From assembly GCF_001653565.1 (NCBI RefSeq), contig NZ_LYPB01000074.1, positions 62,001 to 126,000 on the forward strand: a stretch of DNA of 64,000 nt, given 5' to 3'. The translations under genes were made by a program, and so were the position numbers. The notes under the pieces were generated by a model, which saw nothing but the letters and a program-made list of their open reading frames with translations, made no database searches and had not been told where the DNA came from. How positions within the stretch are numbered: position 1 is the first letter of the stretch; each line of letters begins with the position of its first letter. Shown piece by piece: positions 1 through 7,217 of the stretch. The stretch is from Paenibacillus oryzisoli (GTDB taxonomy: Bacteria; Bacillota; Bacilli; Paenibacillales; NBRC-103111).

Positions 1-291
1 ATAACTTCGTTCATTCCACCTCAAGCGGGCTGGGAGATCGGAGCTGTTTCCATCCTGAAGGGAGGCAACAATCCTGCTGCAGCCAAACAGCTTGTTGATT
101 TCATGTTGTCCAAAGAGGTTCAAACGGACTATATGAACACAGCGTTTTCCTTCCCAGTGGCACCTAATATTCCTGTGAATCCGCTTCTTGCACCAGTGAA
201 GTTGGAGAATCTCCTTGCTACGTATCGCTTTGATCTAGCTGCTCAGTTGCATGAAAAACTGCTAAATCAATGGAGGAGCGCATCGGATTAG
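1..291 (+). CDS. ABC transporter solute-binding protein, C-terminal end only
   Basis: The reading frame is open from base 1, so only the last 96 residues are present. They run from ITSFIPPQAGWEIGAVSILK through GGNNPAAAKQLVDFMLSKEVQ to a TAG stop. The 'GG..NP.AAK.LVDFMLSKE.Q' stretch is typical of the C-terminal lobe of periplasmic-type iron(III)/2-aminophosphonate binding proteins (SBP family 1, FutA/AfuA-like), which deliver substrate to an ABC importer. The substrate cannot be told from this fragment. A strong terminator follows at once, so this is the last gene of its operon. Family moderately sure, ligand unknown. Confidence 0.7.
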   Translation: MTSFIPPQAGWEIGAVSILKGGNNPAAAKQLVDFMLSKEVQTDYMNTAFSFPVAPNIPVNPLLAPVKLENLLATYRFDLAAQLHEKLLNQWRSASD

Positions 292-380
292 CTCTCCTAA
301 AATTATCTAAAATTTTGTCATTTTATGTTATCATCTACAAAAATGATTATTAAGTAAAACTTATACATTCTGATATTTTT

Positions 381-420
381 AAAAAGGTCCACACCTCTGA
401 AGAGGTGTGGACCTTTTTCT
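381..420 (+). terminator. Rho-independent terminator after the solute-binding protein gene
   Basis: Perfect 18-bp inverted repeat (381-398 against 401-418) with a 2-base loop and a T-run on the right arm. The A-run on the left arm also makes it usable in the other direction, for the small minus-strand gene at 456-542. Confidence 0.9.
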
Positions 421-455
421 TTATTTAGGGTTATGTTTTGCCTGATGGGGCAGCT

Positions 456-542
456 TTATTTGCCGCCCTTGTTGCTGCTTTGGTCCTGTGTACGTGTGGT
501 TGTATTTTTTCTGGATTGCCCTTGCTGTTTGTGACCTGACAT
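456..542 (-). CDS. 28-residue basic small protein
   Basis: An ORF of 28 codons (MSGHKQQGQSRKNT...SSNKGGK) preceded on the minus strand by AAGGAG ten bases before the ATG, and followed by a shared terminator at 381-420. The product is Gln/Lys/Ser/Thr-rich with no hydrophobic segment, the composition often seen in minor small spore proteins of Bacillales. I do not recognise a specific family, so the spore link is only a guess from composition. It stands alone between the solute-binding gene and the SDR gene. Confidence 0.5.
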   Translation of the reverse strand: MSGHKQQGQSRKNTTTRTQDQSSNKGGK

Positions 543-704
543 GCCGCTCACGCTCCTTGAAATATAGATTTAAGGTAGTGCGAGTTTATTATGAGCAGTC
601 CGCTGAATTTGATACGACTAAAAATTAAAAGAAAAGCCTTGCAAACGATTTGTATTGTTCTAAGAAATGCCCAACACACCGGCACGGATGGTGAATATCC
701 CTGC

Positions 705-1655
705 CTACCTCTTCAACTGATGGATCGTAGCCGTAATTCCCTCCTCGAAGCTGATGGCTGGGACAGGCCCTATCCAACGTTCGTACTTCTCAGCACTAAG
801 GCGGAGCGGCTCTGTCGTTAAATACAGCATCTCCACGACTTCTTTCATGACGGGAATGAATAATCCCATCAAAGAAAGGCCAATCCTCCCTAGGGAGAGC
901 ACAGGTTTGGAAGTGCCGCTAGCACGGCGAGCGATGCGGATAATATCATGGCCAGAAATCGTTCCCCCGCCAGGAATGTTCCATTCTTGACCAAAGGCAT
1001 GTTCATTCATCGCAAGTTCCACAAGCATTTTAGCTGCATCTGGTAAATATACGTACTCACGTGGCACATGCATGTTCCCGATGAAGAAACTCATCTTGCC
1101 AGCTGCGATAGCTTCTAAAGTAGAACCTAGATACGAGGCCTGATTGGCTGTTGGACCATAATAATCGGGCAGACGAGCGATCAACGGGCGTGCTTGCTTC
1201 CATCGCTTGTCGAAAACCATCTGTGCAAATTGCAGTCTAATTTGTCCTTTACGTGTGTGCGGCTGTTTGGGGTGATTCTCTGTAACTACATCCATTTGTC
1301 TTCTTCCATAGGGATAGATACCATCGACTGCGACCACTTTGAGACCTAATCGATCAGCTGCCTCCATAATAGCCTCTCCCAACGGAAGCAACCGCTTAGC
1401 CATCTCATGATAAGGAACGTTTGCGCAATGAAACAGTACATCGGCATCTACCCCCGCGGCTGCCACATCATCTGCCAAGAAGGCATCCCCTACGGCAAGC
1501 GTCAGATGTGCAGGATGACCCAACCTAGCAGCGAACTGCTCTAGCTTCGCGGATGAACGCCCAAATGCAACGACAGGAATTCCTCTATTCACTAATTCCT
1601 CCGCGACAGCGGCACCAGTTCCGCCAGTTGCTCCAATAACAATTGCTTTTTTCAT
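705..1655 (-). CDS. NAD(P)-dependent epimerase/dehydratase-like (atypical SDR)
   Basis: 316 residues. The N-terminus MKKAIVIGATGGTGAAVAEE carries the GxTGGxG dinucleotide-binding motif of extended/atypical short-chain dehydrogenases, and a second strand 'PVVAFGRSSAKLE' follows. A 'GIYPYGRRQ' segment near residue 115 sits where the YxxxK region would be, but the Lys is not obvious, so catalysis is uncertain. Substrate unknown. The start is set by TGAGGAG eight bases upstream. The gene lies just downstream of a TetR gene on the same strand, with two copies of the TetR-type palindrome in the 112-bp gap, so it is probably repressed by that regulator. Confidence 0.8.
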   Translation of the reverse strand: MKKAIVIGATGGTGAAVAEELVNRGIPVVAFGRSSAKLEQFAARLGHPAHLTLAVGDAFLADDVAAAGVDADVLFHCANVPYHEMAKRLLPLGEAIMEAADRLGLKVVAVDGIYPYGRRQMDVVTENHPKQPHTRKGQIRLQFAQMVFDKRWKQARPLIARLPDYYGPTANQASYLGSTLEAIAAGKMSFFIGNMHVPREYVYLPDAAKMLVELAMNEHAFGQEWNIPGGGTISGHDIIRIARRASGTSKPVLSLGRIGLSLMGLFIPVMKEVVEMLYLTTEPLRLSAEKYERWIGPVPAISFEEGITATIHQLKR

Positions 1656-1680
1656 TTCAGCATCTCCTCAACTTATTTTG

Positions 1681-1745
1681 TGATTGATCAATCACTAACA
1701 TATTATAGTCACTATATCAAATAGTTAGTGATTGATCAATAACTA
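1681..1745. promoter_or_regulatory. Two TetR-type operators upstream of the SDR gene
   Basis: The palindrome TGATTGATCAATCACTAA (1681-1698) recurs in inverted orientation as TTAGTGATTGATCAATAACT (1724-1743). The shared core is TGATTGATCA, and a related site lies in front of the tetR gene itself (2315-2330). The spacing of 43 bp would allow binding of two dimers over the SDR promoter. Confidence 0.75.
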
Positions 1746-1767
1746 TTAATTTCGGCTTTACAGCCTT

Positions 1768-2289
1768 TTAACTCTTCATCAGCTCTGGTATACCCAATGC
1801 CATAGAAATATTGCAAAGCATACCCCGCGCAAGAAAGAGTAGCGTCCTCTCTTCCGAATCCGGAATCGCATTCTTCTGAAAGGCTTCGAGCACAATGCCT
1901 CGAATCTCTCGAAAACCAGCCTGCATCGCCTCTCGGATCAGTTCCTCCTGCATGGTTTGAGCCTGCATCTGCAGCAGCATCTCCGGCTTGTGAGCAGTCA
2001 GGATTTCCTGATAGGCAGCGATCAGCTCCTGCTCCAATCCACTCGGTGAAGCAGTGGCGATGACTTTGCAGAAGGATTCTGCAATTCTTGCCCAAGAGGC
2101 TTTCAGTGCCGCGAGCATCAACGCTTCTTTGGTTGCAAAAAAGCGGAATACATACGGCTGTGAAATGCCTGCTCGCTGCGCTACCTGCGCTGTTGTCGTG
2201 CGATAATACCCTGTTTCAGCAAAAACTTCAATTGCAGCGGATATAATATCAGTTCGGCGATTTACCGAAATGTTGTCGTCTTTTGCCAT
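1768..2289 (-). CDS. TetR family transcriptional regulator
   Basis: 173 residues when started at MAKDDNISVNRR. That ATG has GGGGGAG eight bases upstream, while the longer frame to 2328 has no such site. The N-terminal HTH is canonical: 'RRTDIISAAIEVFAETGYYRTTTAQVAQRAGISQPYVFRFF.TKEAL'. The C-terminal ligand domain is unassigned. Repeated TGATTGATCA/TGATTAATCA palindromes in front of it and in front of the downstream SDR gene point to autoregulation and control of that gene. The gap to the SDR gene is 112 bp. Confidence 0.88.
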   Translation of the reverse strand: MAKDDNISVNRRTDIISAAIEVFAETGYYRTTTAQVAQRAGISQPYVFRFFATKEALMLAALKASWARIAESFCKVIATASPSGLEQELIAAYQEILTAHKPEMLLQMQAQTMQEELIREAMQAGFREIRGIVLEAFQKNAIPDSEERTLLFLARGMLCNISMALGIPELMKS

Positions 2290-2314
2290 GTGAAAAGCTC
2301 CCCCCATAGGTAAT

Positions 2315-2330
2315 GAGTGATTAATCAATT
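2315..2330. promoter_or_regulatory. TetR operator before the tetR gene
   Basis: GAGTGATTAATCAATT matches the core of the two sites at 1681-1698 and 1724-1743 and lies 26-41 bp upstream of the chosen tetR start, a normal place for autorepression. Confidence 0.6.
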
Positions 2331-2350
2331 ATAAACGTAGTGTAACAAGA

Positions 2351-2388
2351 AACAAACAAAAGCGCCACCCGATTGGATAGCGCCCTTT
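2351..2388 (-). terminator. Terminator after the small acidic protein gene
   Basis: Read on the minus strand, GCGCTATCC-AATC-GGGTGGCGC forms a 9-bp stem with two G-T pairs, followed by TTTTGTTTGTTT. It would end the minus-strand ParM-cassette transcripts. Confidence 0.6.
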
Positions 2389-2413
2389 GCTTTAACGAAG
2401 CCCTTTTTTCGAG

Positions 2414-2590
2414 CTAGTGCGTTTGCCCCTGATCGCTCAAGTCCTCTGTAGAGGAAGTGTCGCATGCCTGGTTGGCTGCCGCTTCGAACTCTGCCTCATT
2501 GCTCGATCCCAGCTTGTCACCATACTGGTCGAGTCTGCCTGGCTGCCCTGCCGGGCCGTCATTATCTGGCTTATTATTTCTTCCGCTCAC
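2414..2590 (-). CDS. 58-residue hydrophilic protein, unknown function
   Basis: A GTG start is chosen because AGAGGTGAT lies just upstream. The product (MSGRNNKPDNDGPAGQPGRL...DLSDQGQTH) is rich in Asp, Asn, Gln and Gly and has no membrane segment. It lies 99 bp downstream of the winged-helix gene of the ParM cassette, on the same strand, and is followed by a terminator, so it may be co-transcribed. I do not recognise the family. Confidence 0.5.
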   Translation of the reverse strand: MSGRNNKPDNDGPAGQPGRLDQYGDKLGSSNEAEFEAAANQACDTSSTEDLSDQGQTH

Positions 2591-2689
2591 ATAATCACCT
2601 CTTAGCGTAAATGGTTGAGCTGCCAGACACATTAGCCTTGGCATACGCTTTAGTGTGTCTCATTTGGCTCCCAATCATCCTCGATCCGC

Positions 2690-3148
2690 TCAGTTCGCGA
2701 TGTGCTGCCACTGGGGGTATTCATCCAAGTAGCCGTGTTGACTTAACTCTTGTAGCGAATTGCGAATGCTAAGCTCGTCCTCGCCTGATTGGCTCGTTAA
2801 CTCGAGCAAGTCATGTAAATGAATATGCGGATTCTCTTTGCAAAAAATAAGTAATCCCTTTGCTGCCCATGAAAGTCGGTCATCTTGGAAATCGCCAACC
2901 ATCCGGCGGAACAGTTTGTGCGGAAGAATTCTAAGATCTACAAGATCTTGTAACGCCTTCATCGTCTGCTTGTCCGTCATTCTCGCAAGAATCGCGATCT
3001 CTGATAGTGCGGGAAAATTGGACTCGGAGCCAAAACTTTTCAAAATAATATAGACCATTTGAGAATGAAGATCCAACCCTGGTTGACGAAAAATATCATC
3101 CGATAGCGCAAAACTCCGTGTACCTTCGTTTGTTTCTCCGTTAGACAT
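2690..3148 (-). CDS. Winged-helix protein of the ParM/ParR cassette
   Basis: 152 residues from MSNGETNEGTRS; AAAGGAGGACATCGAC before this ATG decides it over a longer frame. The region 'DLHSQMVYIILKSFGSESNFPALSEIAILARMTDKQTMKALQDLVDLRIL' reads as a winged helix like the HTH of replication initiators and DnaD-like proteins. A second part 'HLHDLLELTSQSGEDELSIRNSLQELSQHGYL' could be another HTH. Its place 52 bp behind the parR-like gene suggests a DNA-binding partner or regulator of the segregation cassette. That role is inferred; only the HTH-like pattern is visible. Confidence 0.65.
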   Translation of the reverse strand: MSNGETNEGTRSFALSDDIFRQPGLDLHSQMVYIILKSFGSESNFPALSEIAILARMTDKQTMKALQDLVDLRILPHKLFRRMVGDFQDDRLSWAAKGLLIFCKENPHIHLHDLLELTSQSGEDELSIRNSLQELSQHGYLDEYPQWQHIAN

Positions 3149-3200
3149 GTCGATGTCCTCCTTTTCATTATGATCGGAGTTCACCCCGCCCAGTTACATC

Positions 3201-3563
3201 CTAGATAAGCTTGCCAGCATTACGGCTAGCTTGCCGGAATATATCTTCTAAACTGAAGTTCTTCTGACTGTTAGAAACCTGGGTATCTATAGACTCCTGG
3301 TGTTCTATGGGTGCGGTAAACAAGATATCGTCCTCGACGAACGACTGCATATTCAGATGTGGCTCCCCTTCGGTTGCCAACTTAGCTAGCGATTGTTCAC
3401 CAAGGATATGTTTTGTCAAAATGTCCATAATGCCATGACTGAACATGCCTTCGGCTTTCAACTGATTCATATACGCAATGACCTCTGGCGGTGTTTCTGT
3501 CGGGATGTATAACGTCACGTCTTTACCCGGACTCACCATTACAGTCGATCTCCGTTTCTTCAA
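3201..3563 (-). CDS. ParR-like DNA-binding adaptor of the ParM filament
   Basis: 120 residues. The basic N-terminus MKKRRSTVMVSPGKDVTLYI could form the beta-strand of a ribbon-helix-helix fold, followed by helices 'TPPEVIAYMNQLKAEGMFSHGIMDILTKHI'. The C-terminal half is acidic and low in order, ending 'SLEDIFRQASRNAGKLI', which could be the tail that binds the filament. It overlaps the end of parM by 4 bases (ATGA), the usual coupling of parM and parR. Assignment rests mainly on position and fold pattern; sequence similarity among ParR proteins is poor. Confidence 0.65.
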   Translation of the reverse strand: MKKRRSTVMVSPGKDVTLYIPTETPPEVIAYMNQLKAEGMFSHGIMDILTKHILGEQSLAKLATEGEPHLNMQSFVEDDILFTAPIEHQESIDTQVSNSQKNFSLEDIFRQASRNAGKLI

Positions 3564-4756
3564 TCTGCTCCGCTCCCAGCCCCAGACTCCGTCTGGGATT
3601 CCATGCTTGCCGCTGCTTCATGATTCGCTTGTTTCAGGGCATGTTCCAGCAAAAAGAAAGTGCCGCGCACATTACGGAATTGGCTGTACTCTGACTTATC
3701 AAATCGGATCGGCAAGCCTAGCTCGGCATTTAGTTTCTCGATCCACGGTTGAAGAACGATTGCCCCGCCTCCGATAAACCAGAACTCGTTGGCATAGCGA
3801 ACGTGTTTCCAAGAATTGCGGGCGTATTTCAGCACCTTTTCGGCTAAGATTCGCATGTGACGGTTTACGAGGTTCGTCATGTCAAAAGCCACTTTACCCT
3901 CAGCATAAATTTCATATTTCTTGTTAACTAACATGATGGTCAATTCCGCAGTGCTTGAGACTAACTCTTCGCCTTGGGCATTGATTTCATTCCGTATGCT
4001 TTCTAGCGCATCGTTTAAGTAGATTTTAGCTCCCGTTGAATGCCGTTGATCCAAATCAAGCCCTGGTCTGAAGAAAGCAATATCCATATCGACTCCGCCA
4101 ACATCTGCTATCCCAAAGCCTTTATGTGAAAGCTGTGACTTCGTTGTAGCCTCCATATCATAAACACCTGATACGTCGTCAATGCTAATTCCCGATGGCA
4201 GCATAAATTCCATTTCCACTGTTACGCCTTTAAATATCGGTGTCGTCACAAACGTAATGGAATGAACGCCTCCTGTTATCTTCTGTGCAAACTCTTCGCT
4301 AAATTTCGTAATTTCTCTTATGGGTAGTCCGGTTCCTAGCTGGACCGTCGCTTTAATGCGATTCTTACCGCGTTTAATGGCATCCTCATGCTTCGTAGCT
4401 ATGGCGTATGCCGTAGCTGTTAGGAGCGTAACCATGGTTTCAGGCCGCTGGGCCTTCTTTTGTACCGCTTTATCTCCCACAATTTCATGGACAATTCCTT
4501 CGTCTCCGATCGCCAAATTTCCAACGTAGACATGACGGTATTGCTCCGTATCAATGGCCGGCGATGTGATTTGCACATCTAAGAAATCCAAGGGATCTCC
4601 TTGCTCCATCAATAGAAATCGCTCCCCAAAAGGCTGTGCCACAACATTAGGGAAAATAAAACTGTTGTTCAAATCGTCATAGATGCCTTTAATATGGCTG
4701 CTGCCGTTATCAATGGATAAATGAATAGTTGTGGTAAGAATATCATGTTTTGCCAT
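3560..4756 (-). CDS. parM: ParM/StbA family actin-like ATPase
   Basis: 398 residues from MAKHDILTTTIHLSIDNGSS; GGGAGAGGAAATAGAC precedes this ATG, whereas the longer frame has no site. Actin-fold signatures appear in order: phosphate-1 loop 'SIDNGSSHIKG' (residues 14-24), 'LGTGLPI', phosphate-2 'GIADVGGVDMD', and adenosine motif 'FWFIGGGAIVLQPWI'. ParM proteins polymerise with ATP and push DNA copies apart through ParR bound at a centromere. Here the cassette sits among chromosomal-type genes with no replication initiator or other plasmid marker in view, so the cargo could be an integrated element or something else. The Ala/Glu/Ser-rich C-terminus (MESQTESGAGSGAD) is probably disordered. Confidence 0.88.
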   Translation of the reverse strand: MAKHDILTTTIHLSIDNGSSHIKGIYDDLNNSFIFPNVVAQPFGERFLLMEQGDPLDFLDVQITSPAIDTEQYRHVYVGNLAIGDEGIVHEIVGDKAVQKKAQRPETMVTLLTATAYAIATKHEDAIKRGKNRIKATVQLGTGLPIREITKFSEEFAQKITGGVHSITFVTTPIFKGVTVEMEFMLPSGISIDDVSGVYDMEATTKSQLSHKGFGIADVGGVDMDIAFFRPGLDLDQRHSTGAKIYLNDALESIRNEINAQGEELVSSTAELTIMLVNKKYEIYAEGKVAFDMTNLVNRHMRILAEKVLKYARNSWKHVRYANEFWFIGGGAIVLQPWIEKLNAELGLPIRFDKSEYSQFRNVRGTFFLLEHALKQANHEAAASMESQTESGAGSGAD

Positions 4757-4875
4757 GTCTATTTCCTCTCCCAACCTAATTGAAATACTATAAATAGATT
4801 CGGTGGATAGCCACGATTTAAGACGGTTATTAGGAATTTTTAACAATTTTAATAATTGGGAGGAAAATGAAATTC

Positions 4876-4938
4876 AGCTTTTAGAGTTTAACGTTTCAAG
4901 TTTGAAAGTTAAGATTTAAACTCTAAACTTTAAACCTC
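4876..4938 (-). repeat. A/T-rich heptad repeat and inverted repeat, candidate centromere
   Basis: A perfect 12-bp inverted repeat (4880-4891 against 4916-4927) encloses a second small palindrome TTTCAAGTTTGAAA. Read on the minus strand the block falls into 7-base steps such as GTTTAAA, GTTTAGA, GTTTAAA, TCTTAAC, TTTCAAA, CTTGAAA, CGTTAAA, CTCTAAA. It lies about 120 bp upstream of parM, where parC-type ParR-binding repeats occur in other ParM systems. It could also be the parM promoter/operator or a terminator-like hairpin. Confidence 0.4.
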
Positions 4939-4964
4939 TACTGACACTTAAATAAGATTTTTCA

Positions 4965-4993
4965 TTGACAACCCAGTGAATGAGCTTTATATT
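4965..4993 (+). promoter_or_regulatory. SigA-type promoter of the siderophore operon
   Basis: TTGACA (4965-4970), a spacer of exactly 17 bp, and TATATT (4988-4993). The Fur box begins 2 bp after the -10, so bound Fur would cover the start site. Confidence 0.85.
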
Positions 4994-4994
4994 T

Positions 4995-5013
4995 GATACT
5001 GATAATCATTATC
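4995..5013. promoter_or_regulatory. Fur box
   Basis: GATACTGATAATCATTATC contains the GATAATCATTATC half of the classical Fur consensus. It overlaps the transcription start region of the ferric-siderophore operon, so the operon is expected to be repressed by Fe2+-Fur. Confidence 0.88.
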
Positions 5014-5035
5014 ATATAATGACATGCGTTTACTC

Positions 5036-5054
5036 AGTGCCGTTCATCGGCACT
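5036..5054 (+). other. Hairpin in the 5' leader of the siderophore operon
   Basis: AGTGCCG-TTCAT-CGGCACT, a 7-bp stem with a 5-base loop between the Fur box and the ATG at 5093. There is no T-run, so it is not a terminator. It may stabilise the leader; no riboswitch family is recognised. Confidence 0.5.
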
Positions 5055-5092
5055 ACCACCAATATAATTCATACTAAGGATGGGTCTACAAC

Positions 5093-6172
5093 ATGAAAAC
5101 AAAACAGAAAATCTCTTTCAAAACGTTACTAATTTCGGCTGCAATCATGATTCCACTAGTTGGTTGTGCATCGGAGAAATCCAGTTCAACACCTGCACCA
5201 ACGACGGCTGTGAGTGCCGCAGCGACTCCTGCTGCAACAGCTGCTGCAAGTACTACCCCAGATGCTACGAAATACCCGATCGTGATCAAGCATGCTTTTG
5301 GCGAAACAACAATTCCAAGCAAACCTAAACGGGTTGCTACGATTCAATGGGCTAACCATGATGTTGTACTTGCACTAGGCGTTGTACCTGTAGGTTTCTC
5401 AGCAGCAAATTACGGTGTTCAAGATAAGAGCGGACTTCTGCCCTGGACAGCTAAGAAGCTTAAGGAACTTAACGTAGATAAGCCTAACGTTTTCCAAGAT
5501 ACAGATGGACTCAATTTCGAAGCTATTTCCGCATCCAAACCTGATGTTATTCTTGCTGCTTACTCCGGTATTACACAAAAAGACTATGAAACACTTAGTA
5601 AAATCGCTCCAGTTGTCGCTTATGAGAAGAGCCCTTGGGTAACGACATGGCGCGAGCAAGTCCTGTTTAATGCTACAGGCATGGGGATGAAAGCCGAAGG
5701 CGAGAAACTGATTAAGGACACCGAAGAGCTCATTAAGAAAAAAGCAAGTGAATACCCGCAGTTGAAAGGTAAAAAAGTTGCATTTACAAACTTCTCAGCT
5801 AAGGATTTATCCAAAATTAATATCTATACTGCTGCTGACCCTCGCGGTGCTTTCTTAATTGAGCTTGGCATGGTTTACTCGGAAGGCGTTACGAAAAAAA
5901 TTACAGACCCTACCGCTTATAACTTGAAATTAAGTTCTGAAAATGCGGATGCACTTAACGATGCGGATATTTTGATCGGATATGGAGACGACGCTTTGCT
6001 GCAAGCTGTTAAAGCAGATCCTATTCTTGGTAAAATTCCAGCGGTTCAAAAAGGTGCTGTTGTGCTGATCGGTAACGGTACACCTCTTGCAGCTTCTGGT
6101 AACCCTAACCCACTTTCGATTTCTTATACGATTGATGAATACTTGAAATTGATTGCAGCAGCAGTTAAATAA
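5093..6172 (+). CDS. Iron-siderophore ABC transporter binding lipoprotein
   Basis: 359 residues. Signal peptide with lipobox 'IPLVGC' (Cys near residue 25), a Ser/Thr/Ala/Pro-rich linker, then a FecB/PBP_2 domain: 'KRVATIQWANHDVVLALGVVPVGF', 'LNFEAISASKPDVILAAYSGI' and a Lys-rich hinge helix. It captures ferric siderophore at the outer face of the membrane for the two permeases and ATPase encoded next. First gene of a four-gene operon behind a Fur-box promoter. AAGGATG is the probable ribosome site. FeuA/YclQ-like in family; the exact siderophore cannot be read from sequence. Confidence 0.9.
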   Translation: MKTKQKISFKTLLISAAIMIPLVGCASEKSSSTPAPTTAVSAAATPAATAAASTTPDATKYPIVIKHAFGETTIPSKPKRVATIQWANHDVVLALGVVPVGFSAANYGVQDKSGLLPWTAKKLKELNVDKPNVFQDTDGLNFEAISASKPDVILAAYSGITQKDYETLSKIAPVVAYEKSPWVTTWREQVLFNATGMGMKAEGEKLIKDTEELIKKKASEYPQLKGKKVAFTNFSAKDLSKINIYTAADPRGAFLIELGMVYSEGVTKKITDPTAYNLKLSSENADALNDADILIGYGDDALLQAVKADPILGKIPAVQKGAVVLIGNGTPLAASGNPNPLSISYTIDEYLKLIAAAVK

Positions 6173-6176
6173 ACCC

Positions 6177-7217
6177 ATGAATCGTTCATCGGTTTCAGAC
6201 AGCACACAACTAAACTCGCATATCCCAAAGCATTTTGTGTTAGTACTACTAATCTGTCTAATCTTGCTTGTGGTTTGCGTCATTACATCCCTGGCCTTTG
6301 GCTCTCGAGTGGTAAAATTACAAGACGTACTCGATGGTTTATTTCACCCAAATGTCGACTCCTACGGGGCAAGCATAGTGCAAAAACGGTTCTCACGAAC
6401 CGTTTTTGGTTTGTTTTGCGGGGCAGCACTCGGTGTTTCCGGCGCGCTTATGCAAGCGGTCACGCGTAACCCGATTGCCGATCCGAGTATACTTGGGGTC
6501 AACACAGGCGCATCCTTATTTGTTGTTTGTGGCATTGCCTTCTTGAACATATCAACGGCTAATCAATATATATGGTTGGCTCTAGCGGGGGCGGCCATTA
6601 CTGCCATTTTCGTATTTGGTATTGGCTCTATGGGGCGTGGCGGCGCCACGCCCATTAAGCTTCTCCTGGCCGGGGCTGCCACTAGTGCCGCCCTTTCTTC
6701 GTTGGTCAGTGCGATCATGGTGCCACGCTCTTATGTCATGGATCAATTCCGATTCTGGTCCGTTGGCAGCGTAGGCTCAGCCACTTGGGACGCTGTTGCT
6801 ACCTTTACCCCATTTCTGATTATCGGCCTATTGGTCGGCATAATCTCAGGTCCCGCGCTCAATGCGTTAGCGCTGGGAGATGAATTAGCGACCGGGCTAG
6901 GCATCCGGACAGGTACATTACGCTTTATTGCAGCCTTCGCAGGGGTAATATTATGCGGCGCAACGACTGCTCTCGCAGGACCTATTGGCTTTATCGGACT
7001 GATCTCGACTCATGTCATTCGCCTAATCCTTGGTCCCGATTTGCGCTTCGTTATTCCGATGTCAGCCTTTTCAGGAGCCATCATCCTGACTATATCCGAT
7101 GTAATCGGCCGGCTTGTCGGTAGCCCTGGAGAACTCGAAGTCGGTGTCGTCACTGCGTTTATTGGAGCTCCTATACTAATCATTCTAGCGATGAAATCGA
7201 AAGTGCGTTCATTATGA
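6177..7217 (+). CDS. FecCD-family siderophore permease, subunit 1
   Basis: About 346 residues with the 8-10 hydrophobic helices of BtuC/FecCD permeases. Signatures include 'GAALGVSGALMQAVTRNPIADPSILGVNTGAS' (residues ~88-119) and 'GPIGFIGLISTHVIRLILGPDLR', the cytoplasmic coupling helix that touches the ATPase. The ATG lies 4 bases after the stop of the binding-protein gene and has no clear ribosome site, so translational coupling is likely. An in-frame TTG at 6153 would overlap the previous gene. The 3' end overlaps the second permease by 4 bases. Confidence 0.88.
   Translation: MNRSSVSDSTQLNSHIPKHFVLVLLICLILLVVCVITSLAFGSRVVKLQDVLDGLFHPNVDSYGASIVQKRFSRTVFGLFCGAALGVSGALMQAVTRNPIADPSILGVNTGASLFVVCGIAFLNISTANQYIWLALAGAAITAIFVFGIGSMGRGGATPIKLLLAGAATSAALSSLVSAIMVPRSYVMDQFRFWSVGSVGSATWDAVATFTPFLIIGLLVGIISGPALNALALGDELATGLGIRTGTLRFIAAFAGVILCGATTALAGPIGFIGLISTHVIRLILGPDLRFVIPMSAFSGAIILTISDVIGRLVGSPGELEVGVVTAFIGAPILIILAMKSKVRSL

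Noticed and set aside
5036..5054. Riboswitch in the siderophore operon leader
   Set aside because: Only a single 7-bp hairpin is present, with no terminator alternative or known aptamer.
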